Below, piece by piece: positions 22,356 through 34,499 of a DNA stretch of 64,000 nucleotides (its first letter is position 1; every line of letters starts with the position of its first letter). Location of the stretch: assembly GCA_033065855.1 (NCBI GenBank), contig JAVXUO010001736.1, positions 921,001-985,000 of the forward strand, given 5' to 3'. This stretch comes from Escallonia rubra (lineage: Eukaryota; Streptophyta; Magnoliopsida; Escalloniales; Escalloniaceae). The notes beneath the pieces were generated by a model, which was not told where the DNA came from, made no database searches, and saw only the letters and a list, made by a program, of their open reading frames with translations. Made by a program: the position numbers and the translations under genes.

Positions 22356-23929
22356 CTAGTGAATGATATCTGAGACTAGATGAATCAGGTGAGAGTTATC
22401 TACAACAATAATAAGATTTGTCGGATTGATAGAGGGAAGCCAATTGTCTGTCCAAATTTTGTTTTGGCTACCATTTCCTACTTCCCATGTAACCTTGCAA
22501 GATAACGTTTTGACCTGCCAGTATATCTCTCCATCCCCAAGATGCCTTGAGTTGATTTTGGCTGTGAGAATAGTCATTTTTTGACAATTTTTCCCTCTGA
22601 ATATGGTTAACAGAATGCTTATGGAGCCTCAATCATACGCCAACTTGTCTTGGCAAGCAAAGAGATGTTGGAAAGATGAATCAACCAGAAGCTAAGACCC
22701 CCAAGTGAATGCGGGCCACATAGGGATTGCCAGTTGATCCAATGGATCCCTTGATTATGATGTTATCATGTCCACCGAAAACGTGAGAGGATAGAGTCTA
22801 TTTTTTTTTTTTTTACATACTTTGATTGGGAGAAGAAAGATTTGCATGTTGTATGAGAGTAACGAGCTGAGAACTGGTTTGATGAGAATCGTTCGGCCTA
22901 CTTTGTTTAGCAGCAGACTCTTCCATCCCGCACAACGTTGTTGAATTTGAGTAATTAGATTTTGAAAGAATTCTGAACAATGTGTGACTACATCCAAAGC
23001 TGTTCCTAAGTATCAAAGATGAGTGGAGATGGATGCCAAGCCTGTGTGAGAAATAATTTGCTATATGGGATGGGGTATTAGGACTGACGAATAGAGTGGA
23101 TTTAGATGAATTAAGTTGTTGTCTAGAATCGAAGAAGTAATTATCGAGCAGGATTTTGAGAAGTTCACAACACAATATGGTGAGTTTAAGGAAAAGAATG
23201 GAGTCGTCGGCAAAAAAAGAGATGATTTATGAGCTGGGTCTAAGAGAAGACTTCAGTATAAATGATGAAGATAAAAGGGGAGAGAGGATCCGCTTGGCAC
23301 AAACCAAAAGTAGGTTTGAAGAATTCTGTAGGTGAACCATCAATCAGTATCGAGAAAGAAACTGTTGTGATGCATTGCATGAGTGATCTCACCCATTTCT
23401 GGAGGAAACCTACTTGATATAAGACTGCCTCTATGAAATCCCATTTTACACGGTCAAATGCCTTACTTATGTCCATTCTGAAAGATCGGAGGGCTAGAGA
23501 ACCGTGTTTCTGAAGATGGAATTTGTTGGTGAGTTTTTGGGCAATCAAAATATTGACTACTATGTGGCGTCCTTTAGTGAAAGCATTTTGAAACAGGAAA
23601 ATAATATAGAGTAAGACCCCTTTGAGATGATTGTTGAGTACTTTGGCGATGATTTTGTAGAAGGAATTACGTAGGCTAGGAAAATCGACCGAATGAGACG
23701 GGTAGCTAGTTTGGAGGAAAAGAGCGATGTAGGTTTTTTTGACTCCAGATAGCATATGACCCGAATTAAGAAATGAGAGAATGGTTGTCGAAATAGATTG
23801 ACCCATAAAGTGCCAGCATTTATGATAAAAAACTGGGGGAAACCTATCAGGTCCTGGGGATTTGAGAGGAGTCAGTTGAAACACTGTCGTTTTGATTTCC
23901 GCAGCATTGAAAGGGATATCAAGACCCAT
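22356..23929 (-). pseudogene. LINE ORF2 reverse transcriptase, degenerate
   Basis: Reverse transcriptase of L1-type non-LTR retrotransposons, used for target-primed reverse transcription. Seen from 23929 downward: KSPGPDRFPPVFYHKCW (usual KAPGPDGF), MDISKAFDRVKWDFIEAVLY (the conserved DxxKAFDxVxW block), FGLCQADPLSPFIF (usual GLRQGDPLSPxLF, with G to A), then after a frameshift RCAGWKSLLLNKVGRTILIK, and at 22577-22356 the WxVGNGxxxxxWxDxW block (WEVGNGSQNKIWTDNWLP). The FADD catalytic box is not intact. There is no ORF1 and no endonuclease, so it is 5'-truncated. Confidence 0.85.
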
Positions 23930-24000
23930 CTGTTAAGAGGCAATGAGATGGGATACTAGGTTTCCAACCGATTGTAGAGTCCCAGTGTTATACATAAGTA

Positions 24001-24598
24001 TGTGTTGCACGACTCATTGCAATTATAAGGACACAACTCAAGGTTCTAAACAAATCATGACTTAAATGTAACTCTTTTTTTTTCTAATTTACTAACTTTG
24101 TTGTCATCAATTGTAATTGCAAATTCAGGTTTAGACCTAAGACTTTCTACTCTGTAAACATAATCATCATCAATCAAGTCAAGACTGTGAATACATGCAA
24201 TTTCTTTTTCTTTCTTCATAGTTAAGATTTCGTTTCCCTTTTAAAGTAAGTCCTCAGAGATAGACAAAAAAGAATCCACGATTGAAATCAGCTGTAGCAT
24301 TTGCCTGCAAATTGATTGTGAGTTTGCTATCGAGCTCAAACAGCAACGTGTATCTTCAAGTTTATCCTTTAGGTTTCATTATGGAAATATATTGTACATC
24401 TTACAAGTTGTCTTTTCTTTTCTTCTTAGAGTTTGACACAAAAGATTCTTATTATTATATCTTATTACCATCCTGCCTAACGTTGTGATCTCTACCCCAA
24501 AGAAAAGAGGTCGGGCAAAAAGGTCCAATGTACGTATTGGAGGACATATTGATTTGTTTATTATAATTGCACGTGCATATGCAAGATACACATACTTT
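24001..24598. other. non-coding interval
   Basis: AT-rich sequence between the LINE and the MULE-type element. Small open frames on both strands show no domains. Confidence 0.5.
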
Positions 24599-24608
24599 AG
24601 GATTTTTT

Positions 24609-26495
24609 GCCTAATCTCAAAATTGTACCCTCAAGTTTACCCAAAGTACAGCTTTAGTACCCAAGTTTGAAGGTGTACCAAAAAAGTAACCAACTTTTAA
24701 AAAGCGTACCAAATCAGTACCTAAACTGACGAAGCACGGATGCCGTTAAAAAGTCAAAGAGGTATTACTGTCATTATTAAAAAAATGTGTTTTTACTTAA
24801 AAAGTACAGGTACTGATTTGGTACAGTTTACTTTTCATAGGTACTCCTTCGGTACGGTTTACTTTTACTACTTTTTCTTTTCACAGCCGTTCGATGTGGC
24901 ACTATCTTAACCGTTTGATTATTTTATCTTCTTTAATTAATCATTAAAAACTCTCCCTCTCCCACTCCCTCTCCCTCTAAACTCAACAACTTCACACAAA
25001 CTCACTTTCACAAAACCCAGCTATACACCCTCCCTCACAACAATTACACACACTTACACCACCACAATTTCACCACCATCCATCACCAACGCTGTCGCCA
25101 AATGACTACCACTACACAGCCACCAAAAGACACAAAACCACCACCAAACCCCGTTTCACAGTCAATACCACAAAATCAATTCTACGCCATAGTCATGAAT
25201 CTAATCGCCGACGAAAATCGAACGACAATTGAGATTGAACTGAGGATGTCCTCTGACGGTGGACAGTGCTTGGGTGGCAAGGTAGTTCGATTGAGGACCC
25301 ACGTTGATAGCTTATAGTGGATGTCGCCGGTGGTTGCAGTTTCCGGCGATGGTGGATGAATATCGGAAATTGCCATTTTGGCTTGCCGTGAAATTTCTCC
25401 GATTAAAGGTCGCGGTGGCCAAGGCAAATCGCGGTGGTGACAGAAGATGATGAGTACCATGCGATGGTCGCAGAGTAGGGTCTCCACGGCGATCATCGGT
25501 GGCCGTTGGAGCGAAACAATGGCGGCATGTTCATGGAAATGACGATGGCAGCGCAATTGGTAACGGTAGGTGTTGCTTACGGGTTGCATGTCGTAGGTGG
25601 TGCGCGGAGACCTTGGACGGTGCTTTCGGTGAAGGGTGTGGTCGGAATTCATAGCCAGTGGCCATTTGTGTGGCCGGTAATGGCTGCAAGATCAAGGCGC
25701 CGCCCATTCTAAGGCCGGCTGTCCTCACATTTTCTCTCTATACTCATCTTATCTCTTTCATGTCTTTTATCTCTCTTTCTCTCTCTCTTTTTAACTCCTT
25801 TATTTTATTTTGCTTAGATACAAACAATTATTCATTTAATTGCTTAAAAAGTTTCCTTCTTTATATCCCCAACTCTCTTTCTATCATTTTAAATTTTTCT
25901 TCTTTTTTTTTATAACATTGCTCAGTTAATCGTCGCTGAAGGACTCTGATAAATAAATTATCGCATTGTATATTTTACATCACCAAAGGTCCTAAATGAT
26001 TCCGCTCATAATAATTGTCGCTAAAATTTTAAAATAATCACTTAGAAAAGTACTACTACTAAAGTAGAAAGCTAATTCATGGGAACAAATCTAGACCTAG
26101 GTTTTGGGGTGTTACAGAAGGGGGGGGAGAGAGAGAAAGAGAGAGAGAGAGAGAGTTTTTAATGATTAAATAAGGAAGATAATATAATCAAACGGTTAAG
26201 ATAGTGCCACATTGAACGGCTAAGAAAAAAAAAGTAGTAAAAGTAAACTGTACCAAAGGAGTACATATGAAAAGTAAACTGTACCAAATCAATACCTGAA
26301 CTTTTTAGTAAAAACACCTTTTTTAATAATGACAGTCCTACCCCTCTGGCTTTTTAACGACATCCGTGCTCCATCACCTTAGGTACTGATTTGGTACGCC
26401 TTTTAAAAGTTGGGTACTTCTTTGGTACATCTTCAAACTTGGGTACTAAAGATGTACTTTGGGTAAACTTGAGGGTACAGTTTTGGGATTAGGCC
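24609..26495. mobile_element. MULE-type non-autonomous element with gene-like interior
   Basis: The TIR gcctaatctcaaaattgtac at 24609 is the inverse of the right end at 26495. TIRs are about 350 bp (to ~24960 and from ~26120). Perfect 10-bp duplications, aggatttttt, lie at 24599-24608 and 26496-26505. The interior at 25000-25720 is GC-richer with a CT-rich leader, an ATG at 25102 and Gly/Val-rich coding texture, then T-rich sequence. This resembles a captured 5' gene end (Pack-MULE style), but no family was recognised. Confidence 0.88.
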
Positions 26496-26505
26496 AGGAT
26501 TTTTT

Positions 26506-26640
26506 CACACTTTTTCATCCTCTTGATTTTTTATTCATCGACAAAATTCTTCTCAAAAACATAATAATATACGTAATAATTTAGTGTAACACAAATTCAC
26601 AAGATAAAATTACACTTAGTACACCTAATTTTACATTTTA
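26506..26640. other. AT-rich flank
   Basis: Short unassigned stretch between the MULE-type element and the poly-C region. Confidence 0.4.
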
Positions 26641-27165
26641 TACACTCGTCAACCCCCCCCCCCCCCCTCCCCCCACTCCCTTTCAAAAATTACACTAACC
26701 ACCCCTGTCATTGGGGGTCGTGTCTCACAAACCCCTCTCATGTTATCTTGACGTCAAATGTTGCTGTTAAAATTTAATGGAGGCCTGAAGATACCTGTCA
26801 ATAAAGCTCTAAAATCAAGCCCAAACCACAGTCGTTGTCTGCATAACCCTTCCACCACGGCTCTCCCCCCACCCACCCACTTCTACACTCACACCGCACA
26901 CAAATGCACACACACAAACACACAAACTCATATCCCCCCCAGCTCCACCTCCCACCACCATTGCTCCCCACCCCTACCCCATCTACCCATATCCACAGCC
27001 CCACACATAGGCATTACCCCCCCCCCCCACACACAATCACGGTCATGACTCATGAACCCCCCCCCCCTCAACCACTGAGCTCACACCCTCTATCCATACT
27101 CATAGACAATGTTGTGTGTGCGTGCGTGCGCGCACATGTTTATGTAGGTCGGGGTGGGTAGGTGT
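26641..27165. repeat. poly-C / CA-rich low-complexity region
   Basis: Several homopolymer C runs (about 26655-26670, 27018-27028 and 27058-27067) and CCA/CAC-rich sequence, ending with (GT)n(GC)n near 27112-27140. The complementary strand has G runs that could fold as G-quadruplexes. Pro/His-rich frames here are artefacts. Confidence 0.8.
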
Positions 27166-28095
27166 GCATGATGAGTGCACCCTCATGTGTGATTTATATG
27201 TTTTAGTTAAGCTCTAGTTTAATTCTAGTGCTTTATGAAATAGTTTCATGTCAGCATGGGGCATGTCCATGCAATGTGCTTTTAAAACTTTAGAAATTGT
27301 AGGTTGTGGCAAAAGGGTGTCAGTATTAGCGGGTCTTGTAATTTTCAGTAGTATATGGTCTGTAGGTTGGTGGGGGAGTATTTATAGGGTTTGTTAACAG
27401 ACTCCAAGGGAGATTAACTGAACAAGGGAGTCCGGAAACAAAGTAATCTAGCTTTAGCATTTTTCTTACCATTTAGTTCACCTCGAAGAACCATGTCTTA
27501 TTTTTTCCTATCTTTTGTTCTCAACATTTCCATCAATCTCTCTATCTTAAAAGTCTAATGTGTTTAACTTAGCAACACTAACCAAGACGGAATAGTCCTT
27601 CGAGTCCAATGCCGCTGAGGATGAACTAAGTCTTCAAACCATCATGAACGTCACTGATGGCTTAGGGATCCTGAATGCAGGTGCACATATTCCTTTTCTT
27701 AAGCAGAAGTTACTCTGACTACTATTATTTTTTTCAAAATTGGACAAACTTTTGGTGTTGTTAAGTATAGGATTTTCCATATTTAATCATCATTTTTTCT
27801 TATCCAGGTAAGGAAATTTTGTTGTTCGTCAAGATGACTCAATTTTAAGTTAAGAGCACGTAAAGCATTATTGGTCATCCTTATTCTATTGTGTTAGTTC
27901 AGTCTATCAATCTATCATTCTTCTTCAAAATTGTCCATTTCCACCTCTTACTTTAGCATAACATAGAACTTCTTCCCCAATATCTATTTGATTGGATGTA
28001 ACTAAATGGCCCGAAAGCAACTCAAATCATGTGATCAGCTTATTTCCACTCAAGTTTCTGTTAGGTTAATCATATTCTTTATTGAGCTTGCAACG
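27166..28095. other. unassigned sequence with one possible exon
   Basis: At about 27597-27678 an ag|TCCTTCGAG acceptor-like site is followed by an open stretch reading SFESNAAEDELSLQTIMNVT and ending GAATGCAG|gtgcac, a plausible phase-1 exon. I do not recognise the protein. Together with 41352-41470 and 41770-41873 it could belong to one + strand host gene split by the insertions between. The remainder shows nothing definite. Confidence 0.3.
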
Positions 28096-29286
28096 GTGTA
28101 TATTGCAGTTCGTATTTTCCCTCTCCTCTATATTGACGCAATTCCTATGCAATCAAATTCACCATGGTTTTCTTCTTCTTCCTCCTAATTTTCTTTGGTG
28201 GGATGCCATATTCTGAAGTTGACAAACTATCAAAAACCCATGTACTTGTCCTTCATCCTACAAATCCTTGCGCAATATTTGCTACACAAGCCTAGTAAAA
28301 CCCCCCTACCATGTAAAAAGTTATATGCACATCATATTGTAGTAACTTGAGTAAGTAGGCCTCGTGATATAAAAAAACCCATGTAGTTGTCCTTCATCCT
28401 CATGAGATAGCTACAAAGCCTTGTGCAATATCTGATACACAGGCCTGGTATAACCCCTACCATGTAAAAAGTTATATGCACATCATATTGCAGTAACTTG
28501 AGTAAGTACGTCTAATAACTTGATAATTTATTTTCTATGTTAGTTGCTTTTATAGTACTATGTTCCTTTTTTCGGGTTTGGTAAGAAAACAAACGAATGA
28601 AGCCTGGTGAAGCCAATATCTAAACGCTGGTCTTGTGCCTAAAAATGGGTCACTTAGCCATCACAGATGCCCCCTGACGATTTCTACTTTCTTGCTTAGA
28701 GTTTTTTATCATAATGTTTCCTTGTTAGACCTACTCCCTTTAACAATGATTTAGTAAGGGTGTATATTACAGTTTGTATTTTCCCTCTCCTCTATATTGA
28801 GGTAATTCCTATGCAATCAAATGCACCATGGTTTTCTTCTTCCTCGTCCTAATTTTCTTTGGTGGGATGCTATATTCTGAAGTTGACAAACTATCAAAAA
28901 GCCCTGTAGTTGTCCTTCATCACCATGAGATACCTACAAAGCCTTGTGCAATATCTGCTACACAGGCCTGGTATAACCCATACCATATAAAAAGTTATAT
29001 GCACATCATATTGCAGTAACTTGAGTAAGTAGGTCTAATAAATTGATAATTTATTTTCTATGTTAGATACTTTTATAGTAGTATTTTTCTTTTTTCGGGT
29101 TTGGTAAGAAAACAAACGAATGAAGCATGGTGAAGCCAATGTCTAAACGCTGGTCTTGTGCCTACAAATGGGTCACTTAGCCATCACAGATGCCCCCTGA
29201 CGACCTCTTCTTTCTTCCTTAAAGTTTTTTTGTCATAATGTTTCCTTGTCATAACTACTTCCTTTAACAGTGATCTAGTAACTATA
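28096..29286. repeat. ~660-bp tandem duplication with a nested ~138-bp duplication
   Basis: Copy 1 (28096-28757) and copy 2 (28760-29286) share gtgtatattgcagtt-type starts, the atggttttcttc block, the catgtaaaaagttatatgc block, aagaaaacaaacgaatgaag and gccatcacagatgccccctg. Copy 1 also holds an internal duplication of ~138 bp (about 28230-28367 and 28368-28500) that copy 2 lacks. Divergence is a few percent. No coding function seen. Confidence 0.85.
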
Positions 29287-29413
29287 GTCATGTAGAGTTT
29301 ATGTTCTTCTTTAATTTTAGGTTCAAATTCTGTTTGTTTTTATTGCCTTTCACGTGGCTAGATTTAAGTCTACTTTTCCTCGTCAACTTCAATATTGTTT
29401 CATGCTTTTTCAC

Positions 29414-29474
<61 letters not shown>

Positions 29475-29500
29475 GTGTGTGTGTGTGTGTGTGTGTGCAC
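29414..29500. repeat. compound microsatellite (CT)n(GT)n
   Basis: About 28 CT units followed by about 12 GT units. Arg/Glu or Leu/Ser repeat peptides read from it are artefacts. Confidence 0.95.
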
Positions 29501-30628
29501 GCCATGGCTCAGCACCGAACTGAAGCTAACTGAGCATAATTTGGTTGGTTGCTGAATTTGGACGAGTGGGCTTCAGATATGTATGGCCCTTGGAATGAGC
29601 TAGGGCTATCCTAAAGGAACAAATTGTTGAAGTACTCTCGGCCATGTTAGGTAACAACGCTGTCAGTAATTGCCAATCATCACGAAACGCGCAAATTAGG
29701 ATTTTGCATCCTTTTTCCTCGATAAGTTTGATTGAACGGTTAACATCACATAAGGAAAAATTAAAATGTAATAATCTGAAATTTGTGTGTTTGTTGTGCA
29801 TTGGTCGGCATAATGTCAAACACAAGGAAGAAATGCTAAGACAAATTTATGAAGGCGGAGAAGCAAAAGGACCAAGATTATATTTTCTCTTTATTGAATA
29901 ATAAAACATGAGATAAGTCACATGGTGCATTGAGGACGGTATGATCGATCCTAGAAGTAGCACCCCAGAACTTGTGTGTTAAGCAAACTGATCTTTGTTA
30001 CATGAATCTAATAGAATGCTAGGTAGTAAGCAAACCATGAAAAATATATGTTTTATTTCAACTGCTATACAGTTAACTTGTAGAAGTTCATTTCTATGCA
30101 TGAGGAAATATGCTCCACCTGTCCTCTTGATTGTTGGCATGCTAAATTCTAATAGGTTTCCATATGTTATTGTGGTGGGGTGGGGGGTAAGTATAGTAGT
30201 CAACAATTTTGGTTAAAGTACTTCAAATCTACCATCTCTTCTACGATTACTTTTCTGAAATTGTTCGACAATGCCAAACTTAAACTTATGATTGCCTCCA
30301 TGACCGGCGCATGGGTATCGAAATAACTTTAGGTTCGTTACCACCCATCTAGACATTATGCCCCTGATAGGTTACTATTGAGGTCATGGGTATCGAAGCA
30401 ACTTTAGGTTCGTCACCACCCATCAAGACACTATGCCCCTGATAGGTTACTATTGACATGGATTCCCTTTTTAAGACCATCCATAAGTTCGTTCCATAGG
30501 TTGTGCAAACATGGGTTTCCCGCCTTCAGTGAAAAAAATACTTGAAAATGAAAGAAATTTTACTAGATGAAACTATATTACTTGTTATAGCTACATGCTC
30601 TTCATATAAAGCCGGTAAGGGCAGATAG
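29501..30628. other. unassigned sequence with a 75-bp tandem duplication
   Basis: At 30310-30457 a 75-bp unit (catgggtatcgaaataactt...) is duplicated in tandem with few differences. Otherwise non-coding, without recognisable motifs. It ends with gcagatag, the target site of the long solo LTR. Confidence 0.5.
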
Positions 30629-31256
30629 TGTAACATCCCGGAATTTTCCGGAACGTTAGACACTCAATTGATCAATTTACTAAGACAATAATCTTCTCTA
30701 CCTCAATAAAAATGCAACAAGCTGTCAAAACAATTATCTGTCAATCAAACCATACTCTCAATCAACTGACATAATTGAAATACCAAACCTAAGTCTGAGA
30801 AAATTTTAAACAATAACGTTTGACCCACGCAGGGGTCCTAACGATCAATACTAAACTTAAATTTAAAATTGTTCGGCTCGCTCGGCCTATTCCTTATTCG
30901 GGCAACTTAATGCTGCTAATCATCTGCGGAAAGGAAGTCAAAGGGGAGTGAGCTTTCGAGAGCCTAATAAGGTCGATCAAATATTTAAAACAACAAAAAC
31001 AATTCGGACGATTTTACAATTAATCCAAATAACAACTTTTAAAAACGGAGATACAAAACGATTCAAACGATTTTCTATGTACAATCAAATTATAATTTTA
31101 AAAGGGTTTTCAAAGAAAACCACAGCAATTCAATATAAGCATAAGGATGTCAATCCCTTAAGTCAATAATCATTTCAAAACACGTCAGGTGCAATAAAAC
31201 AGAAACAGGAAACATTGAACATGAGCAGTACAATATAGCAAAGCCACCCCGGCAGT

Positions 31257-31516
31257 CAGACCTGGCAAAAAAAGAACTGGACCCGCGGGTCGATCCGTAC
31301 CCGGCCAAAAAACCCGGGTACGGGTAGGTATTTTGAAGACCTGTCAAAAACAAACCCGTACCCGAACCGACCCGTATATTTCGGGTAAATCCGGCTCGAA
31401 TACGGGTTACCCGGGATACCCGAACTTTTACTATATAAGACTAAGTGTCAGGGTTTTTTCTGCTTCATCACTCGATCATTCTTTCTCCCATTCTTTCCAT
31501 CTGTCGATCTGCGCCG

Positions 31517-31568
<52 letters not shown>

Positions 31569-32438
31569 GACATCGCTCTACCTCGCGGTGCCGCTCTCTC
31601 GTGCCTTGCAGATCCCCACAGCAACTCGACGCCCATAGTAGCCCACCAACTCGACGGCGTCCATCGTCCCTCCGCTCCACCGCCTGATCCACCATAGCTC
31701 CGCACACCTTCGCCTCTAATCTTTTCGATCAGATCCGACGCCGCTCCGTGGCCAGCATCTCCGTCGCAGCCATCAGATCTGCATGTATTATTTGTTTTAA
31801 ATCTTTTGTATGTAATTAAGTGCTTTGTAGGTTTTTTTTTTTTCAGATCTGCTTGTGTTTTTACTTTATGTTGCGAGATAAGGTTTTTTTCCCATATCTG
31901 CTTTTATTTTTGTAGGTGATTTTCGAGCATTTGTGTTAAGTTAGTATGACTATTGTATGTTTGTGTTTGGAGTTGGAGACATGGAGTTGAGATAGGCATA
32001 ATTTTTTCCCCAAATCTGCTTGATTTATTTTTGTAAATGATTTTCAGAATTTTGTGTTAAAAGTAATTGTGCCTGTTGTATCTGTGTTTAGAGCTTGGAG
32101 GGGTTATTTGAGAATTGAATTTGAGACGATTACTTTAATCAGAAAGTGAAGCGATTGTTGACTTGAGAATTGAATTTGAGGAAATTAATGTAATCAGAAA
32201 GTGACTGTTGAAATAGTAAAAAAGAGCAGAAAAACTCACTTAAAAAAAAATAGTCCAAATGTTTATCAATAAAAAAATAAATAATTTACCCGCGGGTAAT
32301 ACCCTACCCGCAAGGGTAGGGTACAGTTCCCAGAAATCGTACCCGGAAATCCCGGGTATAAATTACCGGACCCGTTTTTACCCGGACCCGACCGGGTTTT
32401 ACCCGTACCCGCGCGGGTCGAACCGTTTGCCAGGTCTA
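31257..32438. mobile_element. hAT-type non-autonomous element, copy 2
   Basis: It begins cagacctggcaaa and ends tttgccaggtcta, with a perfect 8-bp duplication ccggcagt at 31249-31256 and 32439-32446. Subterminal acccgtacccg/cgggtacggg repeats are as in 19582-20668. The interior has a (CT)n run (31518-31566), a leader-like GC-richer stretch and T-rich intron-like sequence. No transposase. Confidence 0.92.
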
Positions 32439-32446
32439 CCGGCAGT

Positions 32447-34150
32447 GCTCAATACGATTTACATATGCATATGTACACTAACTAGTCCATCTAGGTACTA
32501 GTTTAACCCAACCAACAGACCATCCTTATAACTCCAACAATACAGACCATCCTTATAACTCCCAGGTTACTAACTCATGTCAACATTGAGAAGCAATAAA
32601 TAGAATTGAAAATAGTTTACGATGATTGAGTCAATAAACAGATAAGTGTGAATTAGAATTTCAAACGATCGCTAAATGACTCAAATTTGGGTTTCATGGG
32701 CAGTTTAAAAATATTTTTATATCAATCACAAAAATTAACATTTAAGTAGTCTGTAATACTGTTAAAATAAAGCATTTGAAATCAGACAATGATATAGGGT
32801 TCTGAGAGAAAATCCTTACCTCGATCCACGCTATGCAATGCTACGCAACCTCGATTATAATTCTTTGAATAAACCTAGATTGGCAAATCCATATGTTAGA
32901 ACATAATCTATGCTACTATACTAATAACCTAATATCAGCTACCCACCACGTGCTCACTTCTAACTCCGAAATCGCTCAACTCAAAGCGCGCTTCGCATGC
33001 GGCCAACCTACCCAAAAATCTCGTACACTCCTTAATGCGCAACAATATTCCAAATTTATTATAAATTACAATAAAACACTTTTATAGCTTAAAATATTCT
33101 AAAAAGTCAAAATATGAATTTTCTGAATTTTTGAATATTTTTTATTTAAAATAATTTCTTTAAATGCAATAAAAACTCATAAATCGCCAATATTGCTTCT
33201 AGCTGAAAATAAAGTCCCATAATTTTTGTAACAGCTTTAAAATACTTATAAAAATTATAGAAACTAAAATCATAATTTAAAAGGCATTAAAACTAATTTT
33301 AAATTATTCATTTTGCTAAAACCAATGCGATATAGAAACCATAGCAATTCAACTCTAAAAATTATCAAATTCAAACTGAGACTTATTTGTACCATAAAAA
33401 CATTACTCTAATTTTTCTCAAAACATTTTCATGGTTTAAAGGCTCTAAATGAATTTTACAAAACTGAAATTACAAAAATTATTAAAAATAACAAATGATA
33501 TCAGAAAATACGAACATTTAACAGTAGCTCAAATATTTCTCTAAGAAACATCCTGCAGAGTTTCAGCATTTTTTGACAACTATATGAAAACCTACACATA
33601 TATAAACACAACACACACCTCATTTTACTCACATAACCAAAACATATGCACCCCCCACGCATACTTCATTCATCCACATATTCACACACAGCACTCACGC
33701 ACACTCTGCCCAGTGACACTCATTTGCCACCGCTCTTTTCCTCCTCCTTCTCATTTGAATCTCCACAAATATATATACACACAGTGCATTACACTCATGC
33801 ACTAAACCCACTATACTCCATTTTCCACTGCAAACACACACACACTAGTGCATAACAGACACACACACCACAACACACTCACACTCAGGTATAATGTCTC
33901 ACGAGCCCACTGATATTCCCCTTCTTTCTTTCATTTCCACTCACTCTTCAAGTCCATTTTCACTCATGCACCACCATATATATACACACCACACATGCAC
34001 CACAACTTCAATGCTACATGACTGTTCCGTCCCCTCCTTCTTCATGTTTAAACCCACTTCACCCACACAATACATACGCACCTATTGGCACCAATCACAT
34101 AACATTTCAAGAACAACCTGTTATACCAATTTTATTTTTTTATTCACTTC
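32447..34150. other. body of the long solo LTR, CA-rich segment
   Basis: AT-rich sequence followed by CA/CAC-rich low complexity at 33590-34080. Open frames rich in His/Thr/Ser are compositional. Diverged similarity to 60840-62070. Confidence 0.6.
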
Positions 34151-34481
34151 TATAACAAAAGAGGAAAATACAAAGGCTCAAGGAAGTAACAAAGGAAGAA
34201 AGCTGAAATATTTACTTATATTTGAGAGAAACTTGCAAAAATGAATCTGTGTTGACAAGCTTACTGGAACTCTATTTAAAGACTTTGTTCCATTAAACCA
34301 CTCCCCACATATCTCCACTAGTCACTCCATGTTTACCACTAACAAACAACCCAAGCCTCACGTTTAGCTATAAACTTGGTAACTGAACATGAAATAGTCA
34401 AACTAAGCAAAAGACTAGGAAAACATGTAAACAAAACTAACCACTTCCAAAGCACGTTTGTAAGTTGCATTAATTTCGACA
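34151..34481 (-). repeat. copia 3' LTR
   Basis: It reads tgtcgaaatt... on the minus strand and ends ...ttttgttata. The polypurine tract lies directly beside it at 34482-34491. Confidence 0.95.
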
Positions 34482-34499
34482 CTCCCCCTTAGTGCAAGC

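Larger units (their letters stand above)
16284..24000 (-). mobile_element. L1-type LINE, 5'-truncated, interrupted by a CACTA element
   Basis: A 22-nt poly-T at 16284-16305 is the poly(A) tail of a minus-strand retroelement. ORF2 pieces follow in order on the minus strand: reverse transcriptase (23929-22755), the downstream region (22577-22356), a zinc-finger-like region (18238-17806) and an RNase H-like region (about 17640-17260). The CACTA element at 18324-22250 splits it. Coding begins in the middle of ORF2, so the 5' end is truncated near 24000. Frames are broken many times. Sequence between 16320 and 17120 may include 3'UTR and another old insertion. Confidence 0.8.

Noticed and set aside
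29288..29555. Leu/Ser- and Arg/Glu-repeat frames
   Set aside because: Translation of (CT)n/(GA)n microsatellite.
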